The position numbers and the translations under genes are program-made. A stretch of DNA of 36,356 bases from Rubrivivax sp. (GTDB taxonomy: Bacteria; Pseudomonadota; Gammaproteobacteria; Burkholderiales; Burkholderiaceae_C). Under the pieces are notes generated by a model. It was not told where the DNA came from. It ran no database searches and saw only the letters and a list, made by a program, of their open reading frames with translations. The stretch spans positions 1 to 36,356 of the forward strand of contig JAIXZR010000265.1 in the NCBI GenBank assembly GCA_027489455.1, given 5' to 3'. Positions 1 to 7,320 of this stretch are shown piece by piece (position 1 is the first letter of the stretch; every line of letters starts with the position of its first letter).

Positions 1-517
1 CCAGCACGCAGGCCGTGTTCGTCACCAGCGCGCGCGCAATCGCCACGCGCTGTCGCTCACCGCCAGACAACTGCGACGGGTGGTGGCCCGTGCGCGCCGC
101 CAGGCCCACCTGGGCCAGCATGGCCGCGGCGGCATCGCGTGCCGCCGGCACGCCCTGGCGTGCGATGCGCAGCGGCATGGCGACATTGTCCAGCGCGCTG
201 AATTCCGGCAGCAGGTGGTGGAACTGGTAGACGAAGCCCAGGTGCTGGTTGCGCCAGCGGCCTTGTTCGGCAGCGTCCATGCCCCCCAGGGTGCGGCCCA
301 TCAGCGCCACGCTGCCAGCGCTGGGCGCTTCCAGCCCGCCCAGCAGGTGCAGCAGGGTGCTCTTGCCCGACCCTGATGGCCCCACCACGGCCAGCGTCTG
401 GCCGCGCTTTACGGTCAGGCTCACGTCGCGCAGCACCTGCACGTCCAGTTCGCCTTCGGTGTAGCGCTTGGCCAGGCCCTGGGCCTGCAGCACGGCCGCT
501 TGGCCTGGGTCACTCAT
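1..517 (-). CDS. lolD: LolD, lipoprotein-releasing ABC transporter ATPase (partial)
   Basis: This is the ATPase of the Lol complex, which extracts outer-membrane lipoproteins from the inner membrane and passes them to LolA. The ATG at 517-515 opens a frame that runs off the left edge, leaving about 172 residues. The translation shows Walker A (GPSGSGKST), a Q-loop followed by the HHLLPEF stretch typical of LolD, and the ABC signature LSGGERQR. Walker B lies beyond the window. The start overlaps the end of the permease gene by 8 bases, so the two are translationally coupled, in the usual permease-then-ATPase order. The MacB/FtsE ATPase families are close relatives, but the permease partner supports LolD. 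Confidence 0.93.
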   Translation of the reverse strand, partial: MSDPGQAAVLQAQGLAKRYTEGELDVQVLRDVSLTVKRGQTLAVVGPSGSGKSTLLHLLGGLEAPSAGSVALMGRTLGGMDAAEQGRWRNQHLGFVYQFHHLLPEFSALDNVAMPLRIARQGVPAARDAAAAMLAQVGLAARTGHHPSQLSGGERQRVAIARALVTNTACVL

Positions 518-1763
518 AGCGCAGGGCCTCGGCCGGGTTCGTGCGGCTGGCGCGCCAGCTGGGGTAGAGCGTGGCCAGCAGGCTGAGCACCAGTGAGATG
601 AGCGCGATCGGCACGATGTCGCTGGCCAGCGGTTCGCTGGGCATGCGGCTGATGACGTAGATGCTGCCGGGCAGGAAGGCCACGCCCAGCAGCCTTTCGA
701 TGGCCGGCACGATGACGTCCACGTTGAGGGCCACCAGCAGGCCCAACGCCACGCCGGTGAAGGTGCCGATGACGCCCGCCGTGGCCCCCTGCACGATGAA
801 GATGCCCATGATGGACCGCGGGCTGGCGCCCAGGGTGCGCAGGATGGCGATGTCGGCACGCTTGTCGGTCACCGTCATCACCAGCGTGCTCACCAGGTTG
901 AAGGCCGCCACGGCGACGATGAGCGTGAGGATGATGAACATCAGCCGCTTCTCGATCTGCACGGCGTCGAACCAGTTGCGGTTGGTGCGAGTCCAGTCGC
1001 GCACGTCCACGGCCATGCCCAGGCTCTGCTGCAGCTGGCTGCCCACCTGGCGCGCGGATTGCACGTCGGCCAGCCGCAGCTGCACGCCCGTGGGGCCTTC
1101 GAACTGGAAGAAGCGCGCCGCGTCGTCGATGTGGATCAGCGCCAGCGCGCTGTCGTACTCGTAGTGCCCGGCCTCGAAGACGCCGACCAGCGTGAACTGC
1201 TTGATGCGTGGCGTCACGCCCGCCGGCGTGACCTGCCCGCCAGGGGCGACGATGGCCACTTTGTCGCCGACGCGCGCGCCCAGCAGCCGGGCCAGCTCGA
1301 TGCCCAGAACGATGTTCCATTCGCCCGGCCGCAGCTGCGCCAGCAGCGGCTGCTGCGTGCGCGCGAGATCGGTGACGCTGGCTTCGGCCTGCGGATCGAT
1401 GCCGCGCACGACGGCGCCGCGCAGGTCGTCGCCGCGGCCCACCAGCGCCTGCGCGGCGATGAAGGGCGCGGCACCGCGCACGGCTGGGTTGGTGCGCGCG
1501 GCAGTGGCGGTAGCTTGCCAGTCGGGCAGGGCACCGCGCGCGGCGTCGAAGATCTCGACGTGCGCGATCACGCTCAGCATGCGGTCGCGCACCTCCTTCT
1601 GGAAGCCGTTCATCACGCTCAGCACGATGATCAGCGCGGCCACGCCCAGCGAGATGCCCAGCACCGAAACCAGGCTGATGAAGCTGATGAAGCCGTTGCG
1701 CCTGCCGGCGCGGCCCGCCCGTGTGTAGCGCCAGCCGATCTGCCACTCATAGGGCATGTTCAT
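510..1763 (-). CDS. LolC/LolE-family lipoprotein-releasing permease
   Basis: This is the membrane subunit that works with LolD to release lipoproteins. Its 417 residues show the family plan: an N-terminal transmembrane helix (about residues 24-50, with the [13 protein letters not shown] stretch), a large periplasmic domain of the MacB_PCD type (about 50-260), then three C-terminal helices of the FtsX domain. It ends in the characteristic [18 protein letters not shown]. Only one permease gene precedes lolD, where E. coli has lolC and lolE. It may therefore be the single hybrid permease (LolF-type), or a second copy may lie elsewhere. The start at 1763 faces the divergent rpfE-like gene. Confidence 0.92.
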   Translation of the reverse strand: MNMPYEWQIGWRYTRAGRAGRRNGFISFISLVSVLGISLGVAALIIVLSVMNGFQKEVRDRMLSVIAHVEIFDAARGALPDWQATATAARTNPAVRGAAPFIAAQALVGRGDDLRGAVVRGIDPQAEASVTDLARTQQPLLAQLRPGEWNIVLGIELARLLGARVGDKVAIVAPGGQVTPAGVTPRIKQFTLVGVFEAGHYEYDSALALIHIDDAARFFQFEGPTGVQLRLADVQSARQVGSQLQQSLGMAVDVRDWTRTNRNWFDAVQIEKRLMFIILTLIVAVAAFNLVSTLVMTVTDKRADIAILRTLGASPRSIMGIFIVQGATAGVIGTFTGVALGLLVALNVDVIVPAIERLLGVAFLPGSIYVISRMPSEPLASDIVPIALISLVLSLLATLYPSWRASRTNPAEALRYE

Positions 1764-1820
1764 AGGCGGCGGATGCTACCGGACGGGCCGTGCCCGCCCC
1801 GGCGCCCCGGCCATGGCCGG

Positions 1821-1826
1821 GATAAT
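1821..1826 (+). promoter_or_regulatory. Candidate -10 element of the rpfE-like/recJ unit
   Basis: GATAAT matches the sigma70 -10 consensus at 5 of 6 positions and ends 7 bases before the ATG at 1834. Transcription would then start at or next to the start codon, giving a leaderless message. No good -35 box is visible. The same arrangement occurs at several other genes in the window. Confidence 0.35.
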
Positions 1827-1833
1827 GCGGGCG

Positions 1834-2766
1834 ATGGCCTTGCTGATCCCCTTTGCCGCCCCGCGCGCTGCGCCCTGGGGCGAGTTGCAGAACCTGCAGC
1901 TGCCGCACCTGCAGACCGTGCTGGCGCAATGGCAGCCCGGCCCGCGCGACGAAGGCGATGAGCTGAGCCTTTCGCCCCCGCACGAGCGGGCGCTGGCCCG
2001 CGCTCTGGGCTGGCATGGCGCCGATGGCGGCCTGCCCTGGGCGGCCTGCGCGGCAGCGGCCGACGGCATCGACACCGGCGATCTGGCCTGGGGCCTGCTG
2101 ACGCCCGCGCACTGGCACCTGGGCACCGAGCAGGTGAGCCTGATCGACCCGGCCGGGCTGATGCTGGACGAGGCCACCTCGCGCGGTCTGTTCGCGGCCG
2201 TGCAGTCGCTGTTCACTTCCGCCGGCTGGGTGCTGGCCTGGGGTGCCCCGCTGCGCTGGTATGCCGCGCACGAAAGCCTGGCCGAGCTGCCCTGCGCCGC
2301 GCTGGACCGCGTGATCGGCCGCAATGTCGACCGTTGGCTGGGCCACGCGCCGGCCCTGCGCACGGTACGCCGGCTGCAGGCCGAGGTGCAGATGCTGCTG
2401 TACACGCACCCGCTGAACGATGAACGCCAGGCCCGCGGCCTGCTGCCGGTCAATTCCTTCTGGCTCAGCGGCTGCGGCCTGGCCCAGCCCGAGCGCAGCC
2501 CGGCCCCGCAGGTCGACGAGCGTCTGCGTGCACCGGCCCTGGCTGGCGACTGGCCTGCCTGGCTGCGCGCCTGGGAGACGCTGGACGAAGGCCCGATGCG
2601 CGACTTGCTGGCCCCCGGTGCACCCGGCCGCAGCCTCACGCTGTGCGGCGAGCGTGCGTCGATCACCTACACCCCCGCTGCCAATGGCCCGCCCAGCCTG
2701 CTGGCCCGCCTGCGCCAGCGTCTGCAGGCGCCGCCGCCTGTGCAGCGACTGCTGGAGACGCTGTGA
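1834..2766 (+). CDS. RpfE-like protein (COG4255-type), coupled to recJ
   Basis: This 310-residue protein, starting MALLIPFAAP, resembles the conserved proteobacterial family often mis-annotated as phosphoglycerate mutase. The family includes RpfE of Xanthomonas, also encoded next to recJ. Its molecular function is not established. Conserved-looking stretches include LQTVLAQWQPG, WHLGTEQVSLIDPAGL, LYTHPLNDERQARGLLPVNS and FWLSGCG. There is no signal peptide or membrane helix, so it is probably cytoplasmic. I chose the ATG at 1834 because a GATAAT box lies just upstream; an in-frame ATG at 1825 overlaps that box. The stop overlaps the GTG start of recJ by 4 bases (GTGA). Family assignment is from memory of the motifs and gene order. 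Confidence 0.8.
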   Translation: MALLIPFAAPRAAPWGELQNLQLPHLQTVLAQWQPGPRDEGDELSLSPPHERALARALGWHGADGGLPWAACAAAADGIDTGDLAWGLLTPAHWHLGTEQVSLIDPAGLMLDEATSRGLFAAVQSLFTSAGWVLAWGAPLRWYAAHESLAELPCAALDRVIGRNVDRWLGHAPALRTVRRLQAEVQMLLYTHPLNDERQARGLLPVNSFWLSGCGLAQPERSPAPQVDERLRAPALAGDWPAWLRAWETLDEGPMRDLLAPGAPGRSLTLCGERASITYTPAANGPPSLLARLRQRLQAPPPVQRLLETL

Positions 2767-4517
2767 TCCTGCACACCCGCGATGTGCCACCGCGCATCCG
2801 CCACGCGCTGGAACAGGCCGGCGTGCACCCGCTGCTGGCGCAACTGCTGGCCGCGCGCGGCGTGCGCACGGCCGAAGAGCTGGACGACGGCCTGCCCCGG
2901 CTGCTGCCGCCGGAGACCTTGCGTGGCGCTACCGAAGCCGGCCGCCTGCTGGCCGACGCCATCGCCGCCGGGCAGCGCATCTGCGTGGTGGCCGACTACG
3001 ACTGCGACGGCGCCACCGCCTGCGCCGTGGCCTTGCGCGGCCTGGCCTTGCTGGGCGCGGCGCCGCAGAACCTGGGCTACGTGGTGCCCGACCGTGCGGT
3101 GCACGGCTACGGGCTCACGCCGGCGATCGTGGACCTGGCCTGTGCCGGCGCCGCGCGGCCGCAGCTGCTGGTGACGGTGGACAACGGCATCGCCAGCCAT
3201 GCCGGCGTGGCGCATGCGCGCAGCCTGGGGCTGGCCGTGCTCGTCACCGATCACCATCTGCCCGCGGCCGGCCAGCCCTTGCCGGCGGCTGATGTGATCG
3301 TCAACCCCAACCAGCCCGATTGCGGCTTTGCCAGCAAGGCCATCGCCGGCGTGGGCGTGATGTTCTACGTGCTGCTGGCCACGCGTGCCGAGCTGCGTGC
3401 GCGCGGTGCCTACGACGCCCTGGCCCAGCCGCGCCTGGACGCGTTGCTGGACCTGGTGGCCCTGGGCACGGTGGCCGACGTGGTGAAGCTCGACGCCAAC
3501 AACCGCCGGCTGGTGGCCCAGGGGCTCAAGCGCATCCGCAGCGGGCGCATGCAACCCGGCGTGGCCGCGCTGTTCCGCGCCGCCGGGCGCGATCCGGTGC
3601 GGGCCGCCGGTTTCGACTTCGGCTTTGCACTGGGCCCGCGCATCAACGCCGCCGGCCGCCTGGCGGACATGACGCTGGGCATCGAATGCCTGCTCACCGA
3701 CGATCCGGCGCGGGCCGCCAGTCTGGCCGCGCAACTGGACGCCATCAACCGCGAACGCCGCGATGTCGAAGCCGGCATGCGCGAGCAGGCCGAGCAGCTG
3801 CTGGCGCGCTGGTGGTCGGGCGCCGACGCGGCAGCCGTGCCGCCGGCCGTGGTGCTGTTCGACGAAGGCTTCCACGAAGGCGTGGTGGGCATCGTCGCCG
3901 GCCGGGTGAAGGACCGCGCGCACCGGCCCACGTTCGTCTTCGCGCGTGGTGCCAACGGGCAGCTCAAGGGTTCCGGCCGGTCGATCCCGGGCTTCCACCT
4001 GCGCGACGCGCTGGACCTGGTGGCCAAGCGCCACCCCGGGCTGCTGCTGCGCTTCGGCGGCCATGCCATGGCCGCGGGCTGCACGCTGCAGGATGGCGGC
4101 GTGACGGTGTTCGAAGCCGCGCTGGCCCAGGTAGCCAGCGAATGGCTGGATGCCGCCACGCTGCAGCGAACCTTGCGCACCGACGGCCCGCTGCCGCTGC
4201 AATGGTTCAACGCCGAGACCGTGGCCCTGCTGGACGCGCAGGTCTGGGGCCAGGGCTTCGAGGCCCCGGTGTTCTGCGACGAAGTGCAAGTGCTGCAACA
4301 GCGGCTTGTCGGCGAAAAGCACCTGAAGCTGCGGCTGCGCCACGCCGGGCAGGAGCGCGATGCGATCTGGTTCAGCCATGACCAGCCTTTGCCCGAGCGC
4401 ACCCGGCTGGCCTACCGCCTGGGGCTGGACGAATGGAACGGCCGCCAGCGCGTGCAGATGCTGATCGAAGCCGCGCAGGAGCCGGCCGCCCCGGCCGGGG
4501 CGGGTGCCGCGGTCTAG
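2763..4517 (+). CDS. recJ: RecJ, single-stranded-DNA-specific 5'-3' exonuclease
   Basis: RecJ degrades single-stranded DNA from 5' ends in recombination (RecF pathway), mismatch repair and base-excision repair. The 584-residue protein has the DHH phosphoesterase core: ADYDCDGATA (D78, D80, D82), the TVDNG motif (D140), the eponymous DHH (163-165) and a downstream NPNQPD. The DHHA1 and OB-type regions follow (GPRINAAGR, then FRFGGHAMAAG-like residues near 430). The GTG start at 2763 overlaps the upstream stop by 4 bases and gives the standard N-terminus (residues 2-10 ILHTRDVPP). Length and metal-binding residues are normal, so it should be active. Confidence 0.96.
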   Translation: MILHTRDVPPRIRHALEQAGVHPLLAQLLAARGVRTAEELDDGLPRLLPPETLRGATEAGRLLADAIAAGQRICVVADYDCDGATACAVALRGLALLGAAPQNLGYVVPDRAVHGYGLTPAIVDLACAGAARPQLLVTVDNGIASHAGVAHARSLGLAVLVTDHHLPAAGQPLPAADVIVNPNQPDCGFASKAIAGVGVMFYVLLATRAELRARGAYDALAQPRLDALLDLVALGTVADVVKLDANNRRLVAQGLKRIRSGRMQPGVAALFRAAGRDPVRAAGFDFGFALGPRINAAGRLADMTLGIECLLTDDPARAASLAAQLDAINRERRDVEAGMREQAEQLLARWWSGADAAAVPPAVVLFDEGFHEGVVGIVAGRVKDRAHRPTFVFARGANGQLKGSGRSIPGFHLRDALDLVAKRHPGLLLRFGGHAMAAGCTLQDGGVTVFEAALAQVASEWLDAATLQRTLRTDGPLPLQWFNAETVALLDAQVWGQGFEAPVFCDEVQVLQQRLVGEKHLKLRLRHAGQERDAIWFSHDQPLPERTRLAYRLGLDEWNGRQRVQMLIEAAQEPAAPAGAGAAV

Positions 4518-4654
4518 TGGCTGGCGGGGATGGCGGTGGCCGCCGTCGACCTGCTACCGTGGCGAGCCCATGGCGCGGCTGTGCTCGCCAGCCACCGGCC
4601 ACCACCCACCGCCTGCCGCCCAGGCCAGCAGGCAGAACTACCCAGGAGAACCCC

Positions 4655-5965
4655 GTGCAGCACCCCTTCCCTGACACCCCTGCCGCCCTGCGCCGGCCCG
4701 TGCGGCAACCGGCACACGCCTTGGCTCTGGCCGCAGTGGCCTGCGCCGCACTGCTGGCGGGCTGCGGTGGCGGCGAACCGGCCGCCCCGGAGGGGCGCGC
4801 CACCCCGCTGGCGGCCAGCCCGGCCGCGGCCGATGTTGGCGCGGCAGCCACGACGACCCGCAGCAGCCCGGCCGCCGATGCCGCTGCGCCGGCCCGCGCG
4901 CTGACCGTGACGACCGTGGCCAGCGGCCTGGTCAACCCCTGGAGCCTGGCCTTCCTGCCCGATGGCCGCATGCTGGTGACGGAAAAGCCCGGCCGGCTGC
5001 GCATCGTGCAGGCCGGCGGCACCCTGTCGGCACCCATCACCGGCGTACCCGCGGTACTCAATTCCGGCCAGGGCGGCTTGTTCGAGGTCGCCCTGGCGCG
5101 CAACTTCGCCACCAGCCGGCGCATCTTCCTGTCGTACGCCGAAGCCGGCACCGGCAGCGACGCCGGCCGCAACGGCCTGGCCGTGGGCACGGCCACACTC
5201 AGCGCCGACGACGCGGCGCTGCAGAACTGGCAGGTCATCTACCGCCAGAGCCCGAAGGTGGCCAGCACGCAGCACTTCGGCGGGCGGCTGGTGGTGAACC
5301 CCGACGGCACGATCTTCATCACCACGGGCGAGCGCTCGCTGGCCAGCGAGCGCGGGCGCGCGCAGTCCCTGGAGTTCGGCCACGGCAAGGTGTTCCGCCT
5401 GGCGCTGGACGGCTCGACGCCGCGCGACAGCCCCTACAACTACATGCGCAGCGCGCAGCGGGGCATCTATTCGTACGGTCACCGCAACCCGCAGGGCGCG
5501 GCCCTGCACCCGGTGACGGGCGAGCTCTGGATCACCGAGCACGGCCCGCAAGGCGGCGACGAGATCAACCGCATCGTGCCCGCGGCCAACTACGGCTGGC
5601 CGCTGGTGAGCCACGGCTGCGAGTACGGCGCGCCGGTGGGCAACTGCACGCCCGTGGGCGGGGCCTCCACCGGTACGGGCTTCACGCCGCCGGTCAGCAC
5701 CTGGGTGCCGACCTCGATGGCGCCCAGCGGCTTGGTCATCCACAGCGGTAACGGCGCGCCGGATTGGCGGGGCGATTTCTTCCTGGGTGCGCTGGCGGGG
5801 CGCGCCGTCTGGCAAGTCAAGATGAACGGCAACGCGGAGGTCTCGCGCAGCATCCTGCCCACCGGCCTGAACGAGCGCATCCGCGATGTGCGCGAAGGCC
5901 CTGACGGCGCGCTGTATCTGCTGACCGACAGCAGCGCGGGCCGCGTGATTCGCGTCGCACCGTGA
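4655..5965 (+). CDS. PQQ-type sugar dehydrogenase, lipoprotein paralog
   Basis: This is a glucose/sorbosone dehydrogenase-family six-bladed beta-propeller (soluble aldose dehydrogenase type), expected to oxidise aldoses with PQQ and calcium in the periplasm. The 436-residue protein begins at GTG 4655, 5 bases after the AGGAGA box at 4644-4649. Its signal sequence ends in the lipobox LLAGC (Cys37), so it is probably a lipoprotein. An Ala/Pro/Thr-rich spacer follows before the propeller begins near residue 85 (NPWSLAFLPDGRML). The likely catalytic His is H207 in TQHFGGR. GHRNPQGAALHP and TEHGPQGGDE follow, as in the family. It is a tandem paralog of the next gene. No pqq biosynthesis genes lie nearby, and the substrate is unknown. 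Confidence 0.88.
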   Translation: MQHPFPDTPAALRRPVRQPAHALALAAVACAALLAGCGGGEPAAPEGRATPLAASPAAADVGAAATTTRSSPAADAAAPARALTVTTVASGLVNPWSLAFLPDGRMLVTEKPGRLRIVQAGGTLSAPITGVPAVLNSGQGGLFEVALARNFATSRRIFLSYAEAGTGSDAGRNGLAVGTATLSADDAALQNWQVIYRQSPKVASTQHFGGRLVVNPDGTIFITTGERSLASERGRAQSLEFGHGKVFRLALDGSTPRDSPYNYMRSAQRGIYSYGHRNPQGAALHPVTGELWITEHGPQGGDEINRIVPAANYGWPLVSHGCEYGAPVGNCTPVGGASTGTGFTPPVSTWVPTSMAPSGLVIHSGNGAPDWRGDFFLGALAGRAVWQVKMNGNAEVSRSILPTGLNERIRDVREGPDGALYLLTDSSAGRVIRVAP

Positions 5966-5974
5966 CGCTGGCCG

Positions 5975-6002
5975 GCCGGCCTGCCGCCTGCGGTGGGCCG
6001 GC
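5975..6002. terminator. GC-rich hairpin between the two dehydrogenase genes
   Basis: The arms GCCGGCC (5975-5981) and GGCCGGC (5996-6002) pair, and the intervening bases contain a further CCGC/GCGG inner pairing. There is no T-tract, so this would be an imperfect or Rho-assisted terminator, or simply an mRNA structure. Confidence 0.35.
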
Positions 6003-6053
6003 GCGATAAGCCCGCGCGGCGTGCGGGCGCAGGCCTGATGCCAAGATCGCCGG

Positions 6054-7199
6054 ATGAAACAGACAGACAACAACATCGCGCCGCGACTGGCGACGCTGGC
6101 CCTGCTCGCAGCCACCGCCCTGGCCCCCGCTGCGGCCCAGGCGCAGCCCCTGAAACCCGTGCCGGTGCTGCGCGGGCTGGACAACCCCTGGGCCCTGGCC
6201 TTCCTGCCCGACGGCCGCATGCTCGTGACGGAAAAGCCCGGCCGGCTGCGCCTGGCCCTGCCCAGCGGCGAGCTGTCTGCGCCGCTGGCCGGGCTGCCGG
6301 CCATTTCTGCCGGTGGCCAGTGCGGGCTGCTGGACGTGGTGGCCGACCCGCAGTTCGCGCAGAACCGGCGGATCTTCTTCACCTTTGCCGAGCCCGCGGG
6401 CGAAGGCGCCAGCGGCAACAGCACGGCCGTGGCCAGCGCGCGGCTGGTGGGCGACGGCCTGGGTGCGAAGCTGGAAGACGTGCGCACCATCTTCAGCCAG
6501 AAGCCCAAGATCAGCAGCCGCCACCACTGTGGCAGCCGCATCGTCTTCGACCGCAGCGGCGCCTTGCTCGTGGGCCTGGGCGACCGCTTCAGCGGCAAGG
6601 ACGAATCGCAGAACCCGGCCAATCACATCGGCAAGGTCGTGCGCATCAGTGCCGAAGGCCAGCCCTTGCCCGACAACCCCTACGCCGGCAAGGCAGGCCA
6701 TGCGGCCGAGGTGTTCAGCCTGGGCCACCGCAACATCCAGGGCGCGGCGCTGCACCCGCAGACCGGCGAGCTCTGGGCCGTGGAGCACGGCCCGCAGGGC
6801 GGTGACGAGGTCAACCGTGTGCAGCCTGGCCGCAACTACGGCTGGCCCGTGGTCACCTACGGCCGCAACTACGGCCTGGGCACGCGCATCGGCGAAGAAG
6901 GCCCCAAGCCGGGCATCGAGCAGCCGTTGCGGCACTGGGTGCCCACCTCGGTGGCGCCGGCGGGGCTGGCCTTCCTCACCAGCAGCCGATACCCGGGCTG
7001 GCAGGGCAGCCTCTTCATGGGCACCCTGCGTGGGCAGGCGCTGGTGCGGCTGACGCTGGACGGCGCCAGCGTCACCGGCGAAGAGCGGCTGCTGGCCGAC
7101 CTGGGCGCGCGCATCCGCGACGTGCGCCAGGGCCCGGACGGCTGGCTCTACATCGTCACCGACGGCGACGCCGGCCAGGTGCTGCGGCTGGAGCGCTGA
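6054..7199 (+). CDS. PQQ-type sugar dehydrogenase, secreted soluble paralog
   Basis: This is the second glucose/sorbosone dehydrogenase-family propeller, 381 residues. It has a classical signal peptide ending at about AAAQAQ (residues 24-30) and no lipobox, so the mature protein should be free in the periplasm. The family motifs are NPWALAFLPDGRML, HHCGSR (probable catalytic H158), GLGDRF, LGHRNIQGAALHP and VEHGPQGGDE. It lies 88 bases downstream of its paralog, with a hairpin between them. The ATG at 6054 has no clear ribosome-binding site. A weak -10-like CAAGAT (6042-6047) sits 6 bases upstream, so this copy may have its own promoter. The HHC in place of QHF next to the active site may signal a different substrate preference. 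Confidence 0.88.
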   Translation: MKQTDNNIAPRLATLALLAATALAPAAAQAQPLKPVPVLRGLDNPWALAFLPDGRMLVTEKPGRLRLALPSGELSAPLAGLPAISAGGQCGLLDVVADPQFAQNRRIFFTFAEPAGEGASGNSTAVASARLVGDGLGAKLEDVRTIFSQKPKISSRHHCGSRIVFDRSGALLVGLGDRFSGKDESQNPANHIGKVVRISAEGQPLPDNPYAGKAGHAAEVFSLGHRNIQGAALHPQTGELWAVEHGPQGGDEVNRVQPGRNYGWPVVTYGRNYGLGTRIGEEGPKPGIEQPLRHWVPTSVAPAGLAFLTSSRYPGWQGSLFMGTLRGQALVRLTLDGASVTGEERLLADLGARIRDVRQGPDGWLYIVTDGDAGQVLRLER

Positions 7200-7229
7200 G
7201 CACGGCCAGCAGGCTGGCTGAAGCCCGCA

Positions 7230-7258
7230 TTGCCGCCGCCCCCGGGCGCGCCTACGAT
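7230..7258 (+). promoter_or_regulatory. Candidate sigma70 promoter for the CHAT-MBL gene
   Basis: TTGCCG (7230-7235) and TACGAT (7253-7258) are separated by exactly 17 bases. Each matches consensus at 4 of 6 positions. The predicted transcript start near 7265 leaves a leader of about 55 bases, containing the purine-rich ribosome-binding site GAGAGGGG at 7305-7312. Confidence 0.5.
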
Positions 7259-7320
7259 CCCCGGCCTGAACAACCCTGCCGGGCGAGATCGGCCCGGCTG
7301 GCCCGAGAGGGGGCCGCGCC

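Noticed and set aside
2667-4379. 570-codon minus-strand open frame opposite recJ
   Set aside because: Composition is typical shadow, while recJ on the plus strand has all catalytic motifs.
4518-4654. Possible small gene or RNA between recJ and the first dehydrogenase gene
   Set aside because: The 137 bases show only high-GC sequence, a GGCAGAACTACC-like stretch and the ribosome-binding site of the next gene. No promoter or structured RNA could be supported.
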